Shown in pieces: positions 7,369 through 13,682 of a DNA stretch of 17,682 bases; position 1 is the first letter of the stretch, and every line of letters begins with the position of its first letter. The DNA is taken from NCBI GenBank assembly GCA_913046825.1, contig CAJWTF010000077.1:1-17682 (forward strand), in the 5' to 3' direction. The position numbers and the translations under genes are program-made. This stretch comes from an uncultured Rickettsiales bacterium (GTDB taxonomy: Bacteria > Pseudomonadota > Alphaproteobacteria > UBA8366). The notes below the pieces were generated by a model. The model saw only the letters and a program-made list of their open reading frames with translations. It searched no databases and was not told the origin of the DNA.

Positions 7369-8780
7369 GTGCGGATGAGATTGCGGCGTTGAGCCTGACC
7401 GACGTCGCGGCCAAGATCGCGGCCAAGGAATTGTCGGCCGTAGAGGCGACAGAAGCGGCGCTAGACCGGATCGCGCGCCATGGCGACACGCTGAATTGCA
7501 TCGCCGACGTCAACCCCGAGGATGCGCTGGCGCAGGCCCGCAAGTCGGACGAGACCTTAGCAAAGGCCGGTCCGTCAGGCCCACTGCATGGTGTGCCGTT
7601 GGCGCATAAGGATATGTATTACCGCGCCGGGCGTGTTAGCGCCTGTGGCTCGAAAATCCGCGCCGACTACGTGCCGGAGATTACGTCCACCGCGTTGGCG
7701 AAACTGGACGCGGCGGGAGCGCTGGAAGTCGCACGCTTGCAAATGGTCGAGTTTGCCACGGGGCCTACCGGCCACAATGAAATGGCCGGGACACCGCGCA
7801 ATCCGTGGAATACCGAGCACATCACCGGCGGCTCGTCGAGCGGCTCTGGTTCCGCCGTTGCGGGGCGTCTCGTCTATGGGGCGCTTGGTTCGGATACCGG
7901 CGGCTCGATCCGTATTCCGTCTTATTGCAATGGGCTCGTTGGCATGAAGGCGACCTATGGGCGGGTAAGCCGCTACGGCGCGATGCCGCTCTCGTTCAGT
8001 CTCGATCATGTCGGCCCGCTCTGCCGCACCGTGACCGATTGTGCGGTGATGACTCAGGCGGTGGCCGGTTACGATTCGGACGATCCCACGACTAGCCGAG
8101 AGCCGGTCGGCGACTATACCGTTGGGATCGAAGACGGCGTGAAGGGCCTAAGGCTCGGTTTGCCCGCCAACCATTTCTTTGACGATGTCGATGAAGAGGT
8201 CCGTGTCGCCATCGAGGCCAGTATCGAGGTCTTTCGGAAATTAGGCGCGGAGATCGTTGAGATCGAAATACCCGGTATTGCCGACGGCTTCGCGCTCGGG
8301 GAGGTATTAGGGCGCGTCGAGGCGGCCACATATCATTCGACTAATCTTCGCGAACGCCCGCAAGATTACGGCACACAGACCCGTAACCGCTTGATGCAAG
8401 GATTTTACTATCCGGGGACGCGTTATATCGAAGCGCTGAATCTGCGGGGCCAATTATTGGCGCAATTCACCGAAGCGGTCTTCGATGTCGCTGATATGCT
8501 TATCGCGCCTTCAGTGCCGATGGCAGTGCCGACCATCGCGGAGACGGATATGAGTGCGAACCAAGGTTTCCTCGATATGATCGCTCGGTTCGGCTCCTGC
8601 ACCCGCCCGTTCAATTTCCTTGGCTTGCCGGCGCTCGGTGTGCCGTGCGGATTTACGTCGAACGGTCTGCCGACTGGATATCAGATCGTCGGTCGCAGCT
8701 TCGATGAAGCGACACTGTTCAGGGCTGCTCGCGCGTATGAGCGGGAGACGGGCTGCACGGATAAGGCACCGGTGCTTTAA
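7365..8780 (+). CDS. Amidase-signature hydrolase (copy 2 of tandem pair)
   Basis: The protein has 471 residues and is collinear with copy 1, with Lys82 (PLAHKDMYYRAG), cis-Ser157 (TGGSSSGSG) and Ser181 (GSDTGGSIR) at the same numbers, so it should be active. The conserved blocks around the active site are almost unchanged between the copies. Visible differences lie at positions 40-75 and 183-200, and around 275-305 (for example EIEIPGIADGF here against PLHAQSIEQAN in copy 1). That pattern fits a shift in substrate or partner surface rather than loss of function. It is the last gene of the plus-strand run and ends 51 bases before the convergent PrpF-family gene, with a hairpin between. Confidence 0.92.
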   Translation: MSADEIAALSLTDVAAKIAAKELSAVEATEAALDRIARHGDTLNCIADVNPEDALAQARKSDETLAKAGPSGPLHGVPLAHKDMYYRAGRVSACGSKIRADYVPEITSTALAKLDAAGALEVARLQMVEFATGPTGHNEMAGTPRNPWNTEHITGGSSSGSGSAVAGRLVYGALGSDTGGSIRIPSYCNGLVGMKATYGRVSRYGAMPLSFSLDHVGPLCRTVTDCAVMTQAVAGYDSDDPTTSREPVGDYTVGIEDGVKGLRLGLPANHFFDDVDEEVRVAIEASIEVFRKLGAEIVEIEIPGIADGFALGEVLGRVEAATYHSTNLRERPQDYGTQTRNRLMQGFYYPGTRYIEALNLRGQLLAQFTEAVFDVADMLIAPSVPMAVPTIAETDMSANQGFLDMIARFGSCTRPFNFLGLPALGVPCGFTSNGLPTGYQIVGRSFDEATLFRAARAYERETGCTDKAPVL

Positions 8781-8790
8781 ATCTGGGCAC

Positions 8791-8831
8791 GTGCGTCGCC
8801 ACGCTCAACATGAGCGTGCGAGTATGCGCAC
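8791..8831. terminator. Hairpin between convergent amidase and PrpF-family genes
   Basis: The inner stem is ACGCTC (8801-8806) with GAGCGT (8812-8817), loop AACAT. It extends through TCGC (8796-8799) with GCGA (8818-8821) across a bulged C, and possibly GTGCG (8791-8795) with CGCAC (8827-8831). It fills almost the whole gap between the two stop codons, so it may act in both directions. There is no T-run on either side, so the efficiency is uncertain. Confidence 0.5.
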
Positions 8832-9983
8832 CTAGACGTAAACCGTCCCCTCCATGATCCGCCGTGCTGTCCGGCCTAGTGTCGCGCGTTTGACGTCGTA
8901 GTCGTTGCCATTCAGCTCCACCACGCTTTCCGTCTCGATCACGCCCGCCGGGTGGCCGATGCGGACTTCTATGCGGTCTTGCGCTTCCTCACGGCAAGCC
9001 TCGTAGACAATGGTGCCGGGAAGCTTGCTGGCGATGCCGGTGCAGACGGTGCTCGTGCCCGCATAGGTCTTGTGCATTTGCTGCATGAACATCAGGCGTG
9101 AGAGAAAGTCGCTTTCTTCCGCTTTGACCGTGCGGTCGCTGAGCGGTGCTTCGTAGTCTTGAGGCGGCGAGATAATGGCGATGATCGGTGCGGCCGGGCT
9201 TTCCTGTTTGCCGCGTGCCGGATCGCTGATCATGCCCATGGTAAAAGCCGCATGGGAGCGGATGCGTTCCAGCAGTTCAGTAAGGTCCTTGTCGGCGTCT
9301 ATTTGATCCGCGGTCTCGGTGCCTGTCAGCCCAATATCCTTGGCCCGGATGAACACATGCGGATTGCCGATATCGATCATCGAAGCATCGATGGTGCCGA
9401 GGCCTGCGACCTCGAGCCGGTCCATGGGGTTTCCTGTCGGCAGCAAGGACCCGACGCCTTGCCCGGCGGTTTCGGCAAAATCGACTTGAATTTTCGCACC
9501 GCTGCCGGGGACGCCCGGAATGTTGTAGTCGCCGCGTTCTTGCGGGCGTCCGCCTTCAACCGGCACCTCGCAATAGAGCATGCTTTGCAGGTTGGTGTTC
9601 CAGATGCGCACCGTCGTCATGGGCGAGATGGGCCGAACCATATTTTCCCAAATCGCGAAGGCACCGATGCCGGAGGTGAGATTGCCGCAGAGTGAGCGAA
9701 AATCGACCACCGGTTCGTCGAGCTCGACTTGACCGAACGTATAGCTGAGATGGGCACCTTGGGCGCGCGGCTCGTCCTCCGGCGGAGGACCGACGATGCA
9801 GACCTTGCTGGTCAACGGGTCTGCCCCGCCGAGACCGTCAATCTGTCGGCGGTCAGGCGAGCCGAAGATCGAGAGAATGGTGCGTTCCCGCGCTGCTGGG
9901 TCGGCGGGTAAATCGGCTTCCCTCAGATAGATGCCCTTGCTGGTGCCGCCTCTCAAGATGGTGCAACGGATCGGTTCCGACAT
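8832..9983 (-). CDS. PrpF-family isomerase (2-methylaconitate / 4-oxalomesaconate isomerase-like)
   Basis: At 383 residues the protein matches the PrpF family, which moves double bonds or isomerises unsaturated di- and tricarboxylates such as 2-methylaconitate, 4-oxalomesaconate and methylitaconate. The motifs in order are LRGGTSKGIYL (10-20), GSPDRRQIDGLGG (41-53), the family lysine in TSKV (Lys60), CGN (99-101) with the catalytic-type cysteine, and DIGNPHVF (204-211). The substrate within the family cannot be assigned. ATG 9983 has AGGGGAG upstream. It is divergent from an SLC13-type permease gene, a family that carries di- and tricarboxylates, which suggests that they once worked on one compound; that permease is now broken. 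prpB, prpC and prpD are not visible, so methylcitrate-cycle membership is not supported. Confidence 0.88.
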   Translation of the reverse strand: MSEPIRCTILRGGTSKGIYLREADLPADPAARERTILSIFGSPDRRQIDGLGGADPLTSKVCIVGPPPEDEPRAQGAHLSYTFGQVELDEPVVDFRSLCGNLTSGIGAFAIWENMVRPISPMTTVRIWNTNLQSMLYCEVPVEGGRPQERGDYNIPGVPGSGAKIQVDFAETAGQGVGSLLPTGNPMDRLEVAGLGTIDASMIDIGNPHVFIRAKDIGLTGTETADQIDADKDLTELLERIRSHAAFTMGMISDPARGKQESPAAPIIAIISPPQDYEAPLSDRTVKAEESDFLSRLMFMQQMHKTYAGTSTVCTGIASKLPGTIVYEACREEAQDRIEVRIGHPAGVIETESVVELNGNDYDVKRATLGRTARRIMEGTVYV

Positions 9984-10012
9984 GCGGATCTCCCCTTCAT
10001 GGTCTGCACCCT

Positions 10013-10018
10013 AATATA
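10013..10018 (-). promoter_or_regulatory. Candidate -10 box for the PrpF-family gene
   Basis: Read on the minus strand this is TATATT, five of six matches to the -10 consensus, 29 bases upstream of the ATG at 9983. It lies inside a short imperfect dyad CCCTAATATAAGGG (10009-10022). The -35 region (about 10036-10042) matches poorly, so this is a weak call. Confidence 0.28.
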
Positions 10019-10107
10019 AGGGCCAAACGGCTGTTCTGTATCCCTTTCCTCGATTTTGCGATATCGGACTACTCTCTATTCAAGTTAGATCTTGGGAGAA
10101 AACCCGC

Positions 10108-10854
10108 ATGGTCGAGGTTCTGTCGTAGCTCGGGCCGCAGTTTCAGATGTGGTTTGTGTTTGCCATTATCGTGGCGGCCCTGATTGCATATGCGTCGGCG
10201 AAAGTGCCGATGGAGGTAACGTCTATCGGTGTTATCTGTGCGCTGATGCTGTTCTTCCAGCTGGCGCCCGTGGACGGCGATTACGAGCGGCTCAGTCCGG
10301 CGCGAATTTTGCCGGGGTTTGCCAATCCGGCCTTCACGATCTTAGCGCTCCTGGTGATGGGAGAAGGGATCGCACGAACAGGAATATTGGATCGGGCGGC
10401 CCGGCTCGTGTTGTGGCTGAAGGGCGGTCGGCCTTGGCTCGCGATCCTGATCTCGTTGGCGGCGGTGCTGATCGTCAGTGGTTTTATGAAAAATATTCCC
10501 GTGGTCGTTAACTTCATTCTTATCATGCAGGCGCTCGCCAGTCGTATATGCATGCATATATGCATGCATATCGGAAAGGTCATGATACCTCTGAGCTATA
10601 CGGCTGTCCTGGGCAGAATGACGACCCTGGTCGGCTCCAGCACCAATGCGCTCGTCAATGGGGCGTTGTTGGAAGGCGGAATGCGGACATTCGGGTTTTT
10701 CGACTTCACGATTACCGGATGTGTTCTGGCGGCGGTTGGTTTGGTGTATCTTCTGTTTGTGGCGCCGCGTCTTCTGCCGGAGCGCATCGGGTTCCATAGC
10801 TCGCCCCCCCACCCCCCGTGGTTCGGACACCGAATTATAGCAAGAATGTGCTAA
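10108..10854 (+). pseudogene. Decayed SLC13-type (DASS family) permease
   Basis: The original start is most likely ATG 10108, with GGGAGA upstream at 10094-10099. Codon 7 is TAG (10126-10128), one change from CAG, after which the same frame continues as LGPQFQMWFVFAIIVAALI. The next in-frame ATG (10147) has no binding site. The frame is then open to 10854 with about six hydrophobic segments and recognisable family blocks: FMKNIPVVVNFILIMQA and VMIPLSYTAVLGRMTTLVG, then SSTN. Several usually conserved positions are altered (Asn to Lys in the NIP motif, LGG to LGR). Homology ends near LLPER (about 10793). SLC13 proteins of this type run to about 590 residues, so the RCK-C and second transport halves are missing. 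It would have imported di- or tricarboxylates with sodium. With an early stop, a truncation and drifted motifs, it is almost certainly non-functional. Confidence 0.8.
10546..10571. repeat. 12-bp tandem duplication making a 26-bp perfect palindrome
   Basis: ATATGCATGCAT occurs twice in direct tandem (10546-10557 and 10558-10569), followed by AT; the 26 bases equal their own reverse complement. It lies inside the SLC13 pseudogene and encodes ICMH twice. With one copy removed, the peptide between ASR and KVMIPL returns to six residues, the spacing I expect for intact family members. I read it as an in-frame duplication in the decaying gene. Confidence 0.85.
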
Positions 10855-10860
10855 TTTCGG
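10830..10860. terminator. Imperfect hairpin after the permease pseudogene
   Basis: CCGAA (10830-10834) pairs with TTCGG (10856-10860), and TAGCA (10838-10842) with TGCTA (10849-10853), around a 6-base loop and a small internal loop. It lies 62 bases after the stop of the convergent deformylase gene. Just before it is an odd C-rich run (10804-10817). It may be a terminator or the scar of the event that removed the 3' half of the permease gene. No insertion-sequence end could be identified. Confidence 0.35.
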
Positions 10861-10921
10861 GGGATAAATTCCATTTGAAGGATGAACCAGCCGCAGTACG
10901 GCGTGAACGAACACAAAACCT

Positions 10922-11491
10922 TTACGTCGGATCGAGGAAATCCTCGGCGTCTCTTGGCAGGTTCGGGTAGGCGGTGGGTCCGAGTTCGGTAACGTAGCCA
11001 AGCGTGCCCAAATTCTCCATCCGCATCGGGTAGAGCATGCCGTCGAGGTGGTCGTATTCGTGCTGCAGAAGGCGGGCGTGGAATCGGCGGGCGTTGAAAG
11101 CGATGGGCTCGCCCTCGAGGTCGACGGCTTCGAAGCGGATTTCGGTGTAGCGCGCCACTTGGCCGTAGAGACCGGGGAGGGAGAGACAGCGTTCCCAATA
11201 GAACTTCTTCTCCTCACTTAGTGGCGTGATTCTTGGATTGATCACCACGCTCCAGGGAATCTCCGACATCTTGGCGCCCACGGGCATGACTTCCTTGCGG
11301 ACCCGGTAGGCGAACATACGGACCGGCTCATAGACCTGTGGTGCCGCAATGCCGTTGCCGCCGATATCCTCGCAGGTATCGATCAGGTCCTGGGCGAGCC
11401 GCGCGACCTCCGGCGCGGTAGGGTCCGCGATCGGTTCCGACACTTGTTTGAGCACGTCATGGCCCATACGGGCGATTTTTCGAATGGTCAT
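10922..11491 (-). CDS. def: Peptide deformylase
   Basis: This 189-residue enzyme removes the formyl group from nascent-protein N-termini using a bound metal. Motif 1 is GNGIAAPQ (45-52). Motif 2 is ERCLSLPG (100-107) with ligand Cys102. Motif 3 is QHEYDH (143-148) with ligands His144 and His148 and catalytic Glu145. Motif 2 has Arg where the commonest form has Gly (EGCLS); this variant is compatible with activity. AGGAGG lies 9 bases before ATG 11491. It is not next to fmt, priA or other usual def neighbours, so it may be a second, accessory deformylase. It is divergent from the acyl-CoA-dehydrogenase-like gene by 53 bases. Confidence 0.93.
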   Translation of the reverse strand: MTIRKIARMGHDVLKQVSEPIADPTAPEVARLAQDLIDTCEDIGGNGIAAPQVYEPVRMFAYRVRKEVMPVGAKMSEIPWSVVINPRITPLSEEKKFYWERCLSLPGLYGQVARYTEIRFEAVDLEGEPIAFNARRFHARLLQHEYDHLDGMLYPMRMENLGTLGYVTELGPTAYPNLPRDAEDFLDPT

Positions 11492-11544
11492 CTTATGAGG
11501 CCTCCTGGGCGCTTTCGTCGCGGGACAATTCTGTTCTATGACCT

Positions 11545-12705
11545 ATGTCTCATCGCATGACGGACGAGGATTTAACGACGGATATGGAGACGTTGCGCTT
11601 TCGATTGCGCGAGCGTGCCCGCGCCTTTGCGGCAAGCGAGATCGCGCTGCTTGACGATCTGCACACCCACGAGCGGCCATCGGAAGAATTGTGGCGTGCC
11701 TTCGGCGTTTGCGGAATAACGACCATTGGGTTGCCGAGGAAATTCGGCGGTGATGGTGGTGATTTACGTGCCATGGCACTGGTGGGCGAAGCGCTGGCCG
11801 CGGAAGGCGGATATCTCGGTCTGGCGGGGGCGTGGATGGCGCGCCAACTCTGTGCCCGTTTGCACATATTCGGCCATGGCACCGAAGAACAGAAGGCTAC
11901 GTATTTGCCGAGATTGGCGGCTGGTCTGTCGACACCGTGTTTCGCCGTCTCGGAGCCCGGCGCCGGCGCACACCCAAAACATCTGAAGACGGAAGCGGTT
12001 CGTGACGGTGCCGAATACGTTATCAATGGTGAGAAAGCTTATCTCACTAATGGACCGATTTCGGATTTGATTCTGCTGCTGGCAATCACCGGCGTAGACG
12101 ATGGACGTAAGCAATATTCGATCTTCCTGGTACCCCGCGATACGCCCGGGATCGAGGAGACCGAAGGTGTGAAGATAGACTTTCTCAAGCCTTCGTGCCA
12201 TTGCGGGATGGCGTTCCGGAATGTCCACATTCCAGCGGATGCGATGCTGGGGCCCGAGGGTGACGCCTTCGCGACATTCTCACTGCCCATGCGGCGGGTC
12301 GAGGATGCGATTAGTTCTGCTAACAAAGCAGGTGCCTTCCGTTATCAGATCAACCGACTGGGACAAGAAGTCGCTGGTATGGACTTGGATAAAGAGGCGT
12401 TGGCTGAGCTCGGCCGATTATCCGCGGCCCGCGACGGTCTTTCGGCGCTGTCATACCGTGCGGTGGAATTGCTCGACCTGGATCCCAACAATAATGCCGA
12501 GGAAGTTGAGGCGATCACGGCGGCCGGGCGCGATTGGATCAAGGACTTGCAGGAGCGCGTCCAGGCGTTTATCGAACGGGCTGGAATGACGCCTTCACCG
12601 AGGCTCGCCGCAGTCACGCGGGACATAGTGAAGACTACGGGCATTGCGGGCGGCGCTCATGCCATACGTGCCGAAGGCCGGGCCCGCGACTTGATGAACA
12701 CATAA
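11545..12705 (+). CDS. Acyl-CoA dehydrogenase-like protein with atypical C-terminal domain
   Basis: The N-terminal and middle domains are clearly of the flavin-dependent acyl-CoA dehydrogenase family: GLPRKFGGDGG near residue 60, FAVSEPGAGAHPKHLKTEAV (133-152) and INGEKAYLTNGPISD (160-174), which bind FAD and substrate. The C-terminal helical domain departs from the family: I find no GGxGY block and no R-D-A/R motif, and the usual catalytic glutamate contexts are not recognisable, although the length (386) is normal. It may be a specialised or non-dehydrogenating member. No clear ribosome binding site precedes ATG 11545; ATG 11557 is an alternative. It ends 14 bases before a MoxR ATPase gene on the same strand, so the three genes from here form an apparent operon. 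Confidence 0.85.
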   Translation: MSHRMTDEDLTTDMETLRFRLRERARAFAASEIALLDDLHTHERPSEELWRAFGVCGITTIGLPRKFGGDGGDLRAMALVGEALAAEGGYLGLAGAWMARQLCARLHIFGHGTEEQKATYLPRLAAGLSTPCFAVSEPGAGAHPKHLKTEAVRDGAEYVINGEKAYLTNGPISDLILLLAITGVDDGRKQYSIFLVPRDTPGIEETEGVKIDFLKPSCHCGMAFRNVHIPADAMLGPEGDAFATFSLPMRRVEDAISSANKAGAFRYQINRLGQEVAGMDLDKEALAELGRLSAARDGLSALSYRAVELLDLDPNNNAEEVEAITAAGRDWIKDLQERVQAFIERAGMTPSPRLAAVTRDIVKTTGIAGGAHAIRAEGRARDLMNT

Positions 12706-12719
12706 ACGGAAAAGAACAC

Positions 12720-13673
12720 ATGAACGACTCCGCCGTCCTTGCCGCCGTTGGCGAGAAGCTATCGTCGGTCGATGCCATCACTGAGGGGCTCTCGACGGTC
12801 GGCTATATTGCGTCGCGCCGTATCGCGACGGCGATTTTCATCGCGCAGAATCTTAATAAACCGATCCTGGTAGAAGGCTCCGCCGGTGTGGGTAAAACGG
12901 AGTTGGCTCTCTCCGCCGCCAATTGGCTCGGCCTGCCGTTGATCCGAATGCAATGTTACGAAGGCTTGGATGAAGCCAAGGCGTTGTATGAGTGGAAATA
13001 CGGCAAGCAGCTGCTTTACACGCAAATCCTGAAAGATAAGGTTGGTGATGTCCTGGAGGGAACCGAAGGGATGAACCAGGCGATGGAGCGCTTGCGCGGT
13101 TTCGGCGATCTGTTCTTCTCGGAAGAGTTTTTGGAACCCCGTCCGCTCCTGAAAGCGTTGCGGGAAGAAAACGGCGCCGTGCTGCTGATCGATGAGATCG
13201 ACAAATCGGATGAGGAATTCGAAGCCTTCTTACTTGAAATTCTGTCGGCCTTTCAGGTCTCGATCCCGGAGATTGGGACGATCGTGGCGAAGATTCCGCC
13301 GCTGGTCTTCCTCACGTCGAACAATATGCGGGAGATGGGTGATGCTCTGAAGCGGCGTTGCTTGCATCTCTATATTCCGCTGCCGGACGAAAAATTAGAG
13401 CGGCGCATTGTGTCGTCTCGCATCCCCGGCATCGAGGAAGGTTTGACGAAACAGTTGGTCAAGTTCGTCCAAATGCTGCGGGAGGAAGATCTCAAGAAGG
13501 TACCGTCGATTTCCGAGACAATCGATTGGGCGCGAGTGGTGTTGTTGATGCACGCGGATTCCTTGGATAGCGAATTGGTGCGGGATACGCTGAATGTGTT
13601 GCTCAAGTTCGAGCAGGACATCACGTCGGTCGAACGGCGCATCCCAACCTTGGTCCGCAAATCGCTGGAGTAG
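12720..13673 (+). CDS. MoxR-type AAA+ ATPase, CoxD-like
   Basis: The start is ATG 12720 with GGAAAAG 5 bases upstream; the frame is open further back to 12534, but that part overlaps the preceding gene. The 317-residue protein has Walker A GSAGVGKT (53-60), Walker B LLIDEID (155-161), sensor 1 FLTSNN (197-202), candidate arginine fingers Arg212/Arg213 and a sensor-2 region at SISETIDWAR (263-272). MoxR ATPases act with VWA proteins as chaperone-like machines that insert cofactors or assemble enzymes; CoxD with CoxE matures the Mo-Cu site of CO dehydrogenase. The VWA partner follows after 9 bases. No molybdenum hydroxylase genes are in the window, so the client protein is unknown; the upstream dehydrogenase-like protein is the obvious candidate (inference). 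Confidence 0.92.
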   Translation: MNDSAVLAAVGEKLSSVDAITEGLSTVGYIASRRIATAIFIAQNLNKPILVEGSAGVGKTELALSAANWLGLPLIRMQCYEGLDEAKALYEWKYGKQLLYTQILKDKVGDVLEGTEGMNQAMERLRGFGDLFFSEEFLEPRPLLKALREENGAVLLIDEIDKSDEEFEAFLLEILSAFQVSIPEIGTIVAKIPPLVFLTSNNMREMGDALKRRCLHLYIPLPDEKLERRIVSSRIPGIEEGLTKQLVKFVQMLREEDLKKVPSISETIDWARVVLLMHADSLDSELVRDTLNVLLKFEQDITSVERRIPTLVRKSLE

Positions 13674-13682
13674 TGGGGGCGT

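Noticed and set aside
5737..8780. GatA of the GatCAB amidotransferase, given the small GatC-like neighbours
   Set aside because: There are two tandem copies and no gatB, and the motifs fit general amidase-signature hydrolases; a catabolic amidase is more likely.
10092..10511. 139-codon open frame overlapping the SLC13 gene
   Set aside because: It is out of frame with the recognisable transport-protein sequence, has no family features and is rich in Arg, Gly and Cys; it is an out-of-frame shadow.
10546..10571. Possible CRISPR or satellite repeat at the ATGCAT tract
   Set aside because: There are only two 12-bp units with no spacers; a simple tandem duplication inside a pseudogene explains it.
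10818..10921. Possible insertion-sequence end or start of a transposase (frame beginning LKDEPAAVRRERT)
   Set aside because: The frame has no transposase motif, no matching inverted repeat or target duplication is visible, and it runs antisense into the deformylase gene.
12534..12719. Upstream extension of the MoxR ATPase frame
   Set aside because: It overlaps the end of the acyl-CoA-dehydrogenase-like gene and shows no AAA+ features; ATG 12720 has a good binding site and gives a normal MoxR N-terminus.
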